The notes under the pieces were generated by a model, which saw nothing but the letters and a program-made list of their open reading frames with translations, did not search any database and was not told the origin of the DNA. A DNA stretch of 64,000 nt, from positions 203,192-267,191 of the forward strand of contig NZ_JXSK01000009.1 of NCBI RefSeq assembly GCF_001083805.1, read 5' to 3'. A program made the translations under genes and the position numbers. Position 1 is the first letter of the stretch, and every line of letters starts with the position of its first letter. Shown piece after piece: positions 12,577 through 21,689 of this stretch. This DNA comes from Photorhabdus luminescens subsp. luminescens. GTDB lineage: Bacteria > Pseudomonadota > Gammaproteobacteria > Enterobacterales > Enterobacteriaceae.

Positions 12577-15003
12577 TTAGAATTCTCCTCTATCAGAGAA
12601 TGAACTACGCAAACGAGCCTGCTGTTTACGTTCCCGATCATCCAATTCACGCCTAACCGCTGCTGCAATATCCTGCTCAGACTGCCCCGGCGCACCATAG
12701 ATATTTATATGATAGACCGGTGATTCACTGCGGTACTCTACCACCTGACGTTTGTCCGCTTTCTTTTCCTGAATCTGAGAATAAGCATGAGCCGGTAAGC
12801 TCTGAGTATGCAACGGTGCTGTTCTGGCTGCGGTAGAAGGCGCCATTACGCTTAAAGAAAATGCCGCAGCGGCAGCAAGTTTAGCAGTCTGTCGTCTGCT
12901 AATAACATTGACAGGGCCAGTGACAATCTCTGGTCCGTATTCACCAACAATACCAAATCGGCCAGCCGGAATAATGCCCCCTTTGTCATGTTTAGGCAGA
13001 ACTGCACTAACATTAGGACTCACATTATTACTGGCGTCTTTTGAAATATCCTCCTTTGACCGCATCCAGTCAGGGAGATACTCAGACAATGAAGTCAGTT
13101 TCTTTTTCAGGGCTTCCCACTTTTCATTAATCCCCTCCAATAAACTGTTAACTATCGCTGTGCCAGCTTCTTTAAATTTACTGGGTAGATTCATTACGTC
13201 AGTAATAATCTCATTCCATTTATCCGAGATCGATATTTTAATATTCTCCCAGATATCCAATGTATTCTGTTTAACTAATTCCCAGGCATTACTGATATTA
13301 GTTTTAATATTCTCCCAAGTTTGCAAAACACTCTGTTTAATAGACTCCCATTTCTCACTTAGGCTAATTTTAATATTTTCCCAAAGCTGAGAAAATTTCG
13401 GCCCCAATGTTTCCCAGTTCTGCCAAATATAAGTGGCAGCCATTGCAATTACACCAATAATGGCAAGGATTGGGTTAGCCATCATCAGACGACCAACGAT
13501 CATCATGGTGCTACCCAACATTTTCAGAGCATTCCCTACCAATCCGAGAGCTCTCACACCAGTACTACCAAAGAAAGTAAGACTATATTTCGCCACAGCT
13601 AACGGAAGTAATATTGAAGCGATCGCCTGTGCCAATGCGCCAAACACAGTTAACATGCCACCAACTACCACCGTAATAGTCGCAAGCGTTGCAGCCAAAC
13701 GTGGATTAGCTTCCATCCACTCACTGACTTTATTGACTACATTTGTCACCTGTTGGGTGACTTCTCTTGCCGGACCTTCTACGCCAGAAAACATCTGAAC
13801 GCCTAGATCACTCCAAGCGGCATTAAGCTTTTGGATATCACTGGTAAGACTATTCGTCATTGCAGATGCAACTTTTTGGGATTCACCTTGAGCATTTTTT
13901 AGTTCAACGATAAAAGATTGCAATCCCCCCTGTCCTGCCTGATTCACCAACACATCCAGAGCAGGAGTGGCATTTTCACCACCAATTGCCGTGAAATAAT
14001 TTGTACGCTGTTTGCTGCTCATTGACCGGGTTTTATCATCCAGTTCAGCAAGAATATCAGGTAATTGCCGTAAATTACCTTTAGCATCACGAGTTTTAAT
14101 ATCGAGTTGTTTCAATGCGGCGGCAGCAGCTTTAGGTGGTTCAGCCAACCGGCTTAGTACACTGCTCAAAGCCTCTCCAGCTTCACTTCCCTTGATATTG
14201 GCATCACTTAGCTTTCTTGTAGCTGCCGCAACGGTTTCAATATCAATCCCCAAAGAAGCAGCCGCTGGAGCGACAGATTTCATGGTGTCACCCAACCCCG
14301 CCAACGTTGTTTTTGAACCAATAAACGTTGCCGTCAAAACATCACTAACATGCCCCATCTCTTCGGACTGTAATTTAAATCCTTCCAGTACATTAGTGCT
14401 AATATCAACCACATCGGCGAAATCTGTACCGCTTGCCTGCGACATTAATACCGCGCCAGGCATCACATTCTTTATCTGGTCGGGAGAATAACCCTTGGAG
14501 GCATAAAGGCTTTGTCCCTGTGCAACTTGGCTGACAGGAATCCCAGTGCTTTTACTCAACTCACGGCTTTGATTAAGCAACATGGTGTATTCAGGAGAAT
14601 TCTTTTCAATATTAGTTTGCGCCTGAATTTTGGACATTTGAGCACTAAGATCATAACCCGGCATCAGAAAGTTTTTACTGGTTGTCAGTATCTTACCGCC
14701 TGCCGATTTCGCATTAGCGCCATATTGGCTGACACGATCACGAAGTTCTTTGATTTTGCTATAACGGCCTTCACCGCGATTTTCTTCCTCTTGACTACTG
14801 GTATGCGCAGTTCCCTGCGCATATTCAGGAGCAGAATAAGGTTTAATGGCTTTATAAGTCTGATTTAATCGCTTGTATTCATCACGATTTTGCCGGATAG
14901 AATCCGCCAACCTTTTATTATTTCGCTGTGCGGATTTCAAGGCGCTGGTCAGCTTATTTACGGACTGTATTACCAATGTAAGCTGTGACTGTGTATTACT
15001 CAT
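12577..15003 (-). CDS. Tail tape measure protein T
   Basis: Scaffold that sets tail length. The 808 residues (P2 815) begin MSNTQSQLTLVIQSVNKL at ATG 15003; an upstream in-frame GTG at 15015 is less likely. The N-terminal third is helical and coiled. A TP901/TMP-type core with FVDVVDISTNVLEGF-like text lies near 200, and hydrophobic segments near 440-470 and 510-530 follow. Then come degenerate repeats of about 16 residues built on W(E)NIK(T/I)SIS around 540-605, and a Lys-rich C-terminus. The start overlaps the E' frameshift reading frame by eight bases, as in P2. Confidence 0.93.
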   Translation of the reverse strand: MSNTQSQLTLVIQSVNKLTSALKSAQRNNKRLADSIRQNRDEYKRLNQTYKAIKPYSAPEYAQGTAHTSSQEEENRGEGRYSKIKELRDRVSQYGANAKSAGGKILTTSKNFLMPGYDLSAQMSKIQAQTNIEKNSPEYTMLLNQSRELSKSTGIPVSQVAQGQSLYASKGYSPDQIKNVMPGAVLMSQASGTDFADVVDISTNVLEGFKLQSEEMGHVSDVLTATFIGSKTTLAGLGDTMKSVAPAAASLGIDIETVAAATRKLSDANIKGSEAGEALSSVLSRLAEPPKAAAAALKQLDIKTRDAKGNLRQLPDILAELDDKTRSMSSKQRTNYFTAIGGENATPALDVLVNQAGQGGLQSFIVELKNAQGESQKVASAMTNSLTSDIQKLNAAWSDLGVQMFSGVEGPAREVTQQVTNVVNKVSEWMEANPRLAATLATITVVVGGMLTVFGALAQAIASILLPLAVAKYSLTFFGSTGVRALGLVGNALKMLGSTMMIVGRLMMANPILAIIGVIAMAATYIWQNWETLGPKFSQLWENIKISLSEKWESIKQSVLQTWENIKTNISNAWELVKQNTLDIWENIKISISDKWNEIITDVMNLPSKFKEAGTAIVNSLLEGINEKWEALKKKLTSLSEYLPDWMRSKEDISKDASNNVSPNVSAVLPKHDKGGIIPAGRFGIVGEYGPEIVTGPVNVISRRQTAKLAAAAAFSLSVMAPSTAARTAPLHTQSLPAHAYSQIQEKKADKRQVVEYRSESPVYHINIYGAPGQSEQDIAAAVRRELDDRERKQQARLRSSFSDRGEF

Positions 15004-15447
15004 TTTCTGCACCACTTCGTAAGATGGCCCGATGTCGCCAGTCCAGTAATTCCGTCAGTGACATTTCACTTGTCACTGACGGAGACCAGTGGAAAACGGT
15101 GGCAATATCTGCCACCAATTCATCTACGGTTAGTCGGTCTGGAAACCGGACTTGGCCGACTTCGGTAACAAAAAATTGACCACCTCAACACTGAGATTAA
15201 TCAGATCGCCGGGTGTCATTGACAACAGGTCGCTTTTAGTGAGCGTTGGTGTGGTGACGCGCGGCAAAACCAACATCATTGAATCCACATCCATCTCCAG
15301 CAAAGCCTGTAGCCGAGCACCACGCAGCGCGCCACTGTTCGGTTTGCGCACCACCACTTCAGTGATGTTGCTACTACCACGTGCAAGCGGTTCTTCTAAT
15401 ACGATTGTGCGCTGCTCGTCGTTTTGAGTAATTAGTGTTTCTGTCAT
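14996..15447 (-). CDS. Tail protein E+E' (product of -1 frameshift)
   Basis: In P2, gpE is also made as E+E' by a -1 ribosomal frameshift, giving the tape-measure chaperone. Here E alone ends at 15130. The slippery heptamer T-TTT-TTG lies at 15169-15175 in the right codon phase (AAT TTT TTG). Shifting -1 opens a frame running to the TAA at 14996-14998, reading VTEVGQVRFPDRL, then ATVFHWSPSVTSEMSLTELL, then DWRHRAILRSGAENE, the usual E' tail. I infer from heptamer and conserved downstream protein that the frameshift operates. Confidence 0.82.
15130..15447 (-). CDS. Tail protein E
   Basis: Homologue of P2 gpE (zero-frame product, 105 residues against 91 in P2), part of the chaperone pair for tape-measure protein T. 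It contains TPGDLINLSVEVVNFLL at the end of its conserved part, and the slippery T6G run encodes NFL. It begins 26 bases after FII. Confidence 0.88.
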   Translation of the reverse strand: MTETLITQNDEQRTIVLEEPLARGSSNITEVVVRKPNSGALRGARLQALLEMDVDSMMLVLPRVTTPTLTKSDLLSMTPGDLINLSVEVVNFLLPKSAKSGFQTD

Positions 15448-15473
15448 GGTTCAACCTTGTTTATCCGATTAGA

Positions 15474-15989
15474 TTAAAGACCCATAGCGCGACGGTGATC
15501 TGCCAAGCGATCCTCACCATTAACGACTTCAACCATGTTAACGGTATCCACTTCGATCAGAACTTCACCATCCCATGTCAATTTAAAATAGGTGTTTTTA
15601 GCGCTGATTTTGGTCTGAGTGTTATCTCCCTGCTTATAAGTACCGTGGTCAAACTCATGGAAACGGCCACGCATCACGATTTCAACAGCAATCACATCGT
15701 TGGTATCATCGCGCTGATAGGAGCCCGCAAAGCGCAACATTACGCCGTCAGCTTTGGTCAATCCCCATTGCCGATAATGCTGAGCCTCCATACCTCCCAG
15801 AGTAAATTCAACGTCTAATGCACCTTCATCCAAGCCTAAGTCCACAGTTGCGCTACCGTTCATACCAGCGCCACGATAGGTTTCCAGTTTACGACTCAGC
15901 TTAGGCAGAGTAAGTTCTTCCACTATTCCCTGATAACTATTGCCATCATTAAACAAGTTCAGGTATTTAAGTTTGCGAGGTAATGCCAT
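15474..15989 (-). CDS. Major tail tube protein FII
   Basis: Homologue of P2 gpFII, the inner tube that is driven through the target envelope when the sheath contracts. The 171 residues match P2's 172. It begins MALPRKLKYLNLFNDGNSY and includes DVEFTLGGMEAQHYRQWG. It starts 10 bases after the FI stop. Confidence 0.95.
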   Translation of the reverse strand: MALPRKLKYLNLFNDGNSYQGIVEELTLPKLSRKLETYRGAGMNGSATVDLGLDEGALDVEFTLGGMEAQHYRQWGLTKADGVMLRFAGSYQRDDTNDVIAVEIVMRGRFHEFDHGTYKQGDNTQTKISAKNTYFKLTWDGEVLIEVDTVNMVEVVNGEDRLADHRRAMGL

Positions 15990-15999
15990 CTGTGTCCCC

Positions 16000-17172
16000 T
16001 TAGCCGTTTATGCTTTTAGCGAAATCCATCAGGTAACGATCTGTAATACGCTGGCGTAACATCATGTTTTCCAGTGGTGGTACAGGTGTATAGTCGTAAT
16101 CGAGGGTCAATTTACCCGCTTTCAAGGTGTCTTTATCATTGGCGTTTTCGTCATACCAACACTGACCGTCAATAATGTAACCCCCAGATTTCAGTTCGCG
16201 GAACTTAGCGTTAATACCTTCGATAATGTCTCGTACGAGTGAAGGAGTTAGTGGCTTATCGATTGCCCACATATGTGCTTCTGCCATAGTGTCAGCTAAT
16301 ACTTGGGCGGTACGAGTGTAACTTTCGAACTGGAACAATGGGTCATCAGCGCAGGTACGGGAACCCCAGAAACGGAAGCCATTTTTACGGATAAGTGTCG
16401 TGATACCATTTTGGTTTAGCAAACCAGCATCAGTTGCTGGATCTTGAAGATCCCAGAATACGTCCGCAGAAAGACCGGTCACACCATTGACACCGATGTT
16501 GGACAGAGTTTTGTGCCAACCTGTTTCTTCATCAATTTTTGCACGCAAACCCAGTGCACGAGCGGTAGCGTAGGCGATAGCGTCTTTATTAGCAACGGTA
16601 TCCCAGCTCAGGAAATCAGGCCAAATCAGCATTAATTCGCGCTGACTGAAATTTTTGCGATATTCGATAACTTCTGAGATAGTCTTACTACCATAGGCGC
16701 TGATATAAGCCATTGCTCTCAGTTTCTGCGCAATACTCGCTAACTCAACAGCAACAGCTTTTGTATCCAATCCAGGAACTCCCAGAATACGTGGCTTCAC
16801 ACCTAATTGGCTTTGTGCTGCCAACAATGCCTGTATACCGGTTTTCTTACCTTCATTAGTTGTAGTACCAATGATGTTGCTGGTAGTTTGTTCTTCCGTT
16901 TCACCTTGTGCTACACGGACAACAACAGTAACGGGTTTAGACTGGTCTGCAATAGCTTTGAGTGCCTGAGGCAACGTACCGGTTTTACCAGCTTTGCCAA
17001 TGGCGAGTGAAACATCAGTAATCAAGACCGGAGTGTTTAGTGGAAAAGTTTTTTCGTCTGCCTCAGGACCAGTACAGACCATACCAACAATAGCGGTGCT
17101 AACTGTGGTGATGGTACGTGTGCCTTCGTTAATTTCCTGTACACGGACGCCGTGATGATAATCTTGTGCCAT
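16000..17172 (-). CDS. Major tail sheath protein FI
   Basis: Contractile sheath subunit homologous to P2 gpFI (390 residues against 396). The family start [21 protein letters not shown] and the C-terminal [19 protein letters not shown] are both present, so it appears full length. It is first in the FI-FII-E/E'-T-U-D-ogr transcript. An Ogr-type site lies 72-89 bases upstream of the start codon. Confidence 0.96.
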   Translation of the reverse strand: MAQDYHHGVRVQEINEGTRTITTVSTAIVGMVCTGPEADEKTFPLNTPVLITDVSLAIGKAGKTGTLPQALKAIADQSKPVTVVVRVAQGETEEQTTSNIIGTTTNEGKKTGIQALLAAQSQLGVKPRILGVPGLDTKAVAVELASIAQKLRAMAYISAYGSKTISEVIEYRKNFSQRELMLIWPDFLSWDTVANKDAIAYATARALGLRAKIDEETGWHKTLSNIGVNGVTGLSADVFWDLQDPATDAGLLNQNGITTLIRKNGFRFWGSRTCADDPLFQFESYTRTAQVLADTMAEAHMWAIDKPLTPSLVRDIIEGINAKFRELKSGGYIIDGQCWYDENANDKDTLKAGKLTLDYDYTPVPPLENMMLRQRITDRYLMDFAKSING

Positions 17173-17243
17173 ATTAGCGGTTCTCCTGTTAAGGTGTCCC
17201 GCTATGTTGAAGTATCCGAATTATTAAATCATTCGATGGGAAA

Positions 17244-17261
17244 TGTGTGGAAGATGATACA
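17244..17261 (-). promoter_or_regulatory. Ogr-type activator site upstream of FI
   Basis: TGT (17244-17246), 12 bases, ACA (17259-17261) matches the P2 late-promoter activator site TGT-N12-ACA. That site is centred near -55, which predicts a transcript start around 17198, 26 bases upstream of the FI start. P2 has a late promoter at the same gene (PF). The remaining 17262-17411 is AT-rich with no gene. Confidence 0.72.
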
Positions 17262-17411
17262 AATCAGGTTGGTTAATTTATTATTTTTTCTAATAATTTA
17301 ACTGTCGGCACTCTATGATAGTGGAAAATAAAACCTCTATAAATCAATGCTTATTTTTTCCTATTATGAGCTTTTAACTCTGCTCATTGATCATCTTTTC
17401 ACAGATTTTTT

Positions 17412-17510
17412 CTACAAAAATAGATTGCAATTTATACACATCAACGCATTTCTCTGTAAATTATAATTCTGGTCATTTATTGACACCTGAATATAGCCAA
17501 TCTTCGCCAT
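17412..17510 (-). pseudogene. Truncated 5' end of the DNA invertase gene (left copy)
   Basis: The frame reads MAKIGYIQVSINDQNYNLQ, then RNALMCINC, and stops at TAG 17412-17414. The first 28 codons align with the intact invertase at 26806-27378 (MAKIGYIRVSTNDQN...LQRNALISINC). It sits 62 bases from crossover site 2, as the intact gene sits from site 3. It cannot make a recombinase, but may preserve a Fis-bound recombinational enhancer, which in Hin/Gin/Cin systems lies inside or near the invertase gene. Confidence 0.8.
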
Positions 17511-17957
17511 ATGTAACCTTGCCTAATACCAATATGAAACTATTCTTTCTGAAATTTCACACATAAGTAAGTTTTGAAAAATCTTGGTTTAGTGGAAACG
17601 GTAAATTTGGCTCAGGGAGCAGTGCCGAATAGCCGGAAAGTGAATGGCAAAATTCTGACTGAGGATATTAATATTACGTCTCAAGATATCTTTAATGGAC
17701 AGGCAATATCCATCCCCGACAAAGCTGATTTAAATGATTATCAAATACCAGGGCTTTATTATCAGGGTTTGAATGTACAAGCGGGATCTGGCAATAACTA
17801 TCCTGAACCATTTGCAGGTTCACTTGTTGTGCTAAAAGCTGCTGGAATCATTCAACGCTATTTTATTTATAATAGCAGCCGAATACACACTCGTTCCTTA
17901 AATGACGTCGGAGTATGGACATCTTGGGCACAAGAATATAACACGCTGAATAAACCC
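17465..17957 (+). repeat. Long inverted repeat, left arm (about 490 bp)
   Basis: 17465-17957 is nearly identical to the reverse complement of 30309-30800. The arm includes the invertase remnant, the crossover site and the first ~128 codons of the fibre cassette, ending at the AATAAACC before the cassettes diverge. It points to duplication of the whole module. Confidence 0.82.
17572..17597 (+). other. gix-like crossover site 2
   Basis: 26-bp site: TTTTGAAAAATCT joined to TGGTTTAGTGGAA. It resembles the Gin/Cin site family (TTCC..TAAACC.AGGTTTT on the other strand), is identical to site 4, and differs from site 1 at two positions. The two central bases are shared by all four sites, as required for strand exchange. 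Orientation is plus, opposite to site 1. Confidence 0.8.
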
Positions 17958-18599
17958 ACAGCATTGGATATCCAAAGTGAACCACGCTATACCACTACGA
18001 TTGATCTTACTGGCCTGAGTACTGAACGCTATTATCCGGTTTGGTGGAGCTTCCCACCTAATGTCGGAGCGAATTCTTGGTTAACACTTCATCGGCCCTA
18101 TCCATATGATGCAGAAAAAAAACCATTCGGTGAAGGTGTGACACATGTTGCTGGACTACTTGTACAAATAGAAGGAGGAGATATGCCGTGGGGAGGTGAT
18201 GCCCGCTATCTTAATATTAAACGCGTAAATCAAACCTATCGTAAAACGGTAAAAGCAATCCGTCACGCCATGATAAGTGTCGCCAGGCCTGTTGACGGCA
18301 AATATCCCCTTTATGGTGATGTAAAATCTGGTGATATTGTAGATTGTTACGTTTATAGTGGTTGTTATTTGCGTGGTGGTTTAACTTATTTTACGACCAG
18401 TAATTTTCAGTCAATCCATTATTCACGTGAAGAAGGAGAGTCAGAAATATATAAATGGTCAAGTGAAAATCTTAAGCGTGAAATGAAGTGGATGGTGAAA
18501 TCATTAGTCATCAATGATCCATTATTAGGTGAAGAATATACTGATAATACAATGCCTTATTCTCTGGAATATGACACACGTTATCAAAAGAAACCATAA
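17574..18599 (+). CDS. Silent alternative tail-fibre 3' cassette 2
   Basis: Open frame of 341 codons entered through crossover site 2 (KNLGLVETVNLAQGAVPN), with no promoter or ribosome binding site of its own; the TTG at 17574 is part of the site. The phrase KNLGLVETVNLA is shared with the expressed fibre H. The middle (LYYQGLN through TSWAQEYNTLNKP) is shared with cassette 4. The C-terminal ~200 residues are unlike the other cassettes and probably form the receptor-binding tip. Inversion between sites 1 and 2 would fuse it in frame to the H N-terminus. Confidence 0.8.
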   Translation: MKNLGLVETVNLAQGAVPNSRKVNGKILTEDINITSQDIFNGQAISIPDKADLNDYQIPGLYYQGLNVQAGSGNNYPEPFAGSLVVLKAAGIIQRYFIYNSSRIHTRSLNDVGVWTSWAQEYNTLNKPTALDIQSEPRYTTTIDLTGLSTERYYPVWWSFPPNVGANSWLTLHRPYPYDAEKKPFGEGVTHVAGLLVQIEGGDMPWGGDARYLNIKRVNQTYRKTVKAIRHAMISVARPVDGKYPLYGDVKSGDIVDCYVYSGCYLRGGLTYFTTSNFQSIHYSREEGESEIYKWSSENLKREMKWMVKSLVINDPLLGEEYTDNTMPYSLEYDTRYQKKP

Positions 18600-18608
18600 T
18601 GAGGATAT

Positions 18609-18950
18609 ATGATAATATTAAATAAATTAATAGACAAAAATGGCTATGAATATGTTAATGTGCCAGCAGAACCTCATCAATTGATCTCGATGGGTTTCAG
18701 TGCTCAAGAAGCTCAAGCACTATATAAACAGGCCGTCATCGAACAGCAAAATAAAGCGAATAAACGTCAACAGTATTATTTACTGGAACAAGCAGCAATT
18801 AAAATTGCACCATTGCAAGATGCTATTGATTTAAGCATTGCTACTGACAGTGAAATAACAACATTAATGGCATGGAAAAAATATCGTGTTACATTAAATC
18901 GAATGGATACTACAGTACAGAATATTGAGTGGCCAGAACATCCACAATAA
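18609..18950 (+). CDS. Tail fibre assembly chaperone (cassette 2 partner)
   Basis: The 113-residue Tfa-like protein, shorter than its paralogues, has the conserved C-terminal features: [18 protein letters not shown], then [14 protein letters not shown], then IEWPEHPQ. It starts 9 bases after cassette 2 and would be expressed with it only after inversion of segment A. Each fibre tip needs its own folding chaperone, so tip and chaperone switch together. Confidence 0.82.
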   Translation: MIILNKLIDKNGYEYVNVPAEPHQLISMGFSAQEAQALYKQAVIEQQNKANKRQQYYLLEQAAIKIAPLQDAIDLSIATDSEITTLMAWKKYRVTLNRMDTTVQNIEWPEHPQ

Positions 18951-19011
18951 ATCGAATCATTTTTATTGCAAAAAAAATTCATTTATTTATACATCTATGT
19001 CGATCCTTGTT

Positions 19012-19042
19012 AATATCCAACCAAGTTTGGTTGGATATTTAT
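19012..19042 (+). terminator. Terminator after the cassette 2 chaperone
   Basis: AATATCCAACCAA (19012-19024) and TTGGTTGGATATT (19027-19039) form a perfect stem followed by a T-rich stretch. The rest of 18951-19320 is AT-rich non-coding DNA at the centre of invertible segment A. Confidence 0.72.
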
Positions 19043-19292
19043 TTATATGATTTTTGTGGTTTGATTTTTATGGACCACAATAAAACATCAAATACAGTAT
19101 TAATATTTTAATTACAATGGCATATAATCAAATATTAGAATACAAAGTTATGAAATTAATTTTTGATTTTTAAATTAAAAATCAGATACATTCTATGAAA
19201 GGATTAAATAAAAATATGTTAATGATTCTTATATAAAGATATAGTTTCAGAAACGATAAGTATCTATAATTTCGTTTGTAAATCTCAAATCT

Positions 19293-19313
19293 ACGGCCTG
19301 AAAGACAGGCCGT
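19293..19313 (-). terminator. Stem-loop after the expressed fibre chaperone
   Basis: ACGGCCTG (19293-19300) pairs with CAGGCCGT (19306-19313), with a 5-base loop. It lies 8 bases after the chaperone stop on the minus strand and probably ends the V-to-fibre transcript. Confidence 0.7.
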
Positions 19314-19320
19314 TATTATT

Positions 19321-19953
19321 TTATTCTGGTTTTTCAGGCCAATTAATATCTGGAGATAATGAAATATCAGTCCGGTTCAGTAATACTAAATATTTTTTCC
19401 AATCCAACAACAATAACTTTTCTTTTTCCGAAGCTAAATTAACATCTACAGCATGTTGTAATAATGTAATTGTTTCATTAGCTTGTCGTAACAGTGTTAC
19501 TCTCTGCTGCTCAGCCTGTTCAATTTGACTGTTTTTTACAGCGGCTTTATCAGTTACCCACTGTTTACCATCCCATTTATCAAAATCAGTGGCTGGTTGC
19601 TTGAATGTTAGAAATTCTGGTAGTTCGCCTAGCTCAGTAATTTCATGTTGTGCTCGTGTTTGCTTGTTATAAGCTGTCTTTCCACGGTAATCAGGTACTA
19701 TTTGCCAACAACTTTTATCTTCGCTGCGGCAAACAGCCATATCATCAGAATCTGGAAGTTCTGGTGCGTCTGAATAAGAATTGGCAGGAAGTCCTACTCC
19801 TTCCATTAAATATTCTGGTCTGGCGTCAATAAATTCTCTGGAATAAGTCTCTGCATGGTAGATTATCAACCAACCAGCTTTAGTTGCTAATCCGTTATTT
19901 CCCAATATTGCGGTTTTTGGTTCTAGAGAATATTTTTGTTTCTGTGTTGTCAT
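19321..19953 (-). CDS. Tail fibre assembly chaperone (expressed orientation)
   Basis: The 210-residue Caudovirales tail-fibre-assembly protein assists trimerisation of the fibre tip. Its N-terminal half has GVGLPANSYSDAP, CWQIVPDYRGK and FKQPATDFDKWDGKQWV. Its C-terminal half has the WKKYLVLLNRTD...INWPEKPE ending. It overlaps the H stop by one base (TAATG). It is most similar to the chaperone at 28372-28968. Confidence 0.9.
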   Translation of the reverse strand: MTTQKQKYSLEPKTAILGNNGLATKAGWLIIYHAETYSREFIDARPEYLMEGVGLPANSYSDAPELPDSDDMAVCRSEDKSCWQIVPDYRGKTAYNKQTRAQHEITELGELPEFLTFKQPATDFDKWDGKQWVTDKAAVKNSQIEQAEQQRVTLLRQANETITLLQHAVDVNLASEKEKLLLLDWKKYLVLLNRTDISLSPDINWPEKPE

Positions 19954-21689
19954 TACGCTGCTCTCACTATGTAATTAAATGCGATATTGCGGGGACGTAC
20001 TCGAAATGTAGATAATGAAACTGCACCATAAGGATTTAATTGGGTCGAAAAATATTGGCCGCTCCCTAATTCCATTTCCTCAAAATCACCAGCCATAATT
20101 TCTGATGGATAATTAGTTGAAAAGCGATTAATAGGAGGAGATACCAATACTCCTATATTTGCAGAACCAGCATGGGTGTAAAGATTAGGTAACTTTGTTG
20201 AATTTTGATGAGATAATATTTCCCTTTTTGAATCGATACTTCTCCCATTATCCCAACCTCGAATAAATTCACCGCGTAGGTCAGGGAGTGTGCCAGAGGG
20301 ATATGCTTCCCCTAATTTAGGATATATAGATTTGTCAAACTGCTGGCCACTACAAATAAGATAACCTGCTGGTGCGGTTGGCTTAGACCACGGTAGCGGA
20401 ATACCAACAAGAATATCATCCTCTGTTAATATCTTACGTTTCCCCCTGAAATTACCATTTTCATCGAAAGCGTAAGTAGAAACGCTGAATGCTTCTGATT
20501 CTGAATAACCCCCATACCCGAAAGAAAGTCCGCGAGAGTGCTGCGGGCTATCAACGTTAGGATGAGCTATGTGGATTGCTAATGCTCCTAAATTATCAAT
20601 TCCATTAGGCCTCAAAAATCCCGAACGGCCCAAATGACGTGAATTAGGATCATCATAATAGTTTGCAGTTTTAGCTAATATATAACCTGATGTTTTTGTA
20701 TTCGTATTTAACTGAATAAATCGACTGTCAGATTCTGACTTAGAATAATGCTCATTAGCTATTGCAACATAGCCGCTCTTTCGAGGGAGGTGAATGACAT
20801 TTATATTTGAGGAATCAGACTCGCGATATCCTATTGCACAGAAAGAGCCTTCTTCATGAGAAGTAGTTTCTATGAAAACATATCGGCTATCTCCCTTTGT
20901 TAGTGACAAACTGGAATAATTTCCACCTGTTTTAATATTATGATTGCCTGACGTAAATGATTCAGTTGAGTCCTTAGGAAGAGCATTTTTCGCCAAATTC
21001 ACCGTTTCCACTAAACCAAGGTTTTTCACAAAAGCATTTTTATCTGGGATATCCGCACCATTTTGGTTTTTTGCCAATTTACTATTAGCATTATCATAAG
21101 CTGCTTTTACTGCTTTGGGTGTTGCTGCTGTAGTTTCATCATTACTGTTAATGGCACTATTAAGTTTTGTAAAACCTTTCTCTGTCAACGTAGCATCTGG
21201 ATGATTGCGGCTTTTTTCATGTTTCTGAATGGAGCTATCTACATAATCACGAGTTGCCAGAACTACAGAGGGATCGATTTTCAGCGTTACCGAATCCGTA
21301 TTGCTAACAATCAAGATCATTCTGACAGTTTGTGTTCTACCTGAACCTTCCTGTAATTGTGGTTTATAGGTTTCTGGGCAGTTTGCTACCGCAATCAAGT
21401 TACCCTCACTGTCAAGCAAACCAATTTCACGCATCCACCAACCACCCTCACTTTCAGGGATAATTTGTTCGGCAATAATTTGGTTTGTGTTTACCGGATC
21501 GACACTTAATGTATTAATTGCAGCACGACGTTTTTCATTAACTAATTTGGTCTGATTGACATCAGGAGAGGGTAATTTACCACCACCATCACCAACAGCC
21601 ATGTGGGTAATATCAACCTTTGTCCCCAAAGCAGCAGCATTTGCTAGCTTTGCCGCTCCCAGATTGGTTAGAATTGCAAAGTATTTCAT
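19953..21689 (-). CDS. Tail fibre protein H (currently expressed form)
   Basis: The 578-residue fibre has an N-terminal attachment region (MKYFAILTNLGAAKLANAAALG...VGDGGG, about 1-160) of the DUF3751/tail-collar type that binds the baseplate. A stretch with EKGFTKLNSA...ATPKAVKAAYDNA follows. The crossover site falls at about residues 220-228 (VKNLGLVET). The variable part ends in a phage tail-collar domain (PLPWSKPTAPAGYLICSGQ, LPDLRGEFIRGWD) and RPRNIAFNYIVRAA. It overlaps I by four bases. The N-terminus is constant and the rest is exchangeable by inversion. Confidence 0.92.
   Translation of the reverse strand: MKYFAILTNLGAAKLANAAALGTKVDITHMAVGDGGGKLPSPDVNQTKLVNEKRRAAINTLSVDPVNTNQIIAEQIIPESEGGWWMREIGLLDSEGNLIAVANCPETYKPQLQEGSGRTQTVRMILIVSNTDSVTLKIDPSVVLATRDYVDSSIQKHEKSRNHPDATLTEKGFTKLNSAINSNDETTAATPKAVKAAYDNANSKLAKNQNGADIPDKNAFVKNLGLVETVNLAKNALPKDSTESFTSGNHNIKTGGNYSSLSLTKGDSRYVFIETTSHEEGSFCAIGYRESDSSNINVIHLPRKSGYVAIANEHYSKSESDSRFIQLNTNTKTSGYILAKTANYYDDPNSRHLGRSGFLRPNGIDNLGALAIHIAHPNVDSPQHSRGLSFGYGGYSESEAFSVSTYAFDENGNFRGKRKILTEDDILVGIPLPWSKPTAPAGYLICSGQQFDKSIYPKLGEAYPSGTLPDLRGEFIRGWDNGRSIDSKREILSHQNSTKLPNLYTHAGSANIGVLVSPPINRFSTNYPSEIMAGDFEEMELGSGQYFSTQLNPYGAVSLSTFRVRPRNIAFNYIVRAA
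21006..21031 (-). other. gix-like crossover site 1 (inside H)
   Basis: Plus-strand text is TTCCACTAAACCA joined to AGGTTTTTCACAA, close to the Mu gix site pattern TTCCTGTAAACCGAGG... It lies inside the fibre coding sequence and reads in frame as VKNLGLVET. Its orientation is minus, inverted relative to sites 2 and 3. Confidence 0.82.

Larger units (their letters stand above)
17572..21031. other. Invertible segment A (sites 2 and 1)
   Basis: Segment bounded by inverted gix-like sites. It holds the H variable part plus its chaperone gene on the minus strand and cassette 2 plus its chaperone gene on the plus strand. The plan is the same as the Mu G segment and P1 C segment. The constant N-terminal part of H lies outside at 21032-21689. 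Confidence 0.78.

Noticed and set aside
13190..13390. Repeated text in the tape measure gene, considered as a tandem DNA repeat or CRISPR
   Set aside because: It is a degenerate protein repeat (W-E-N-I-K type) in tape measure T with no conserved spacers. No CRISPR array was seen in the window.
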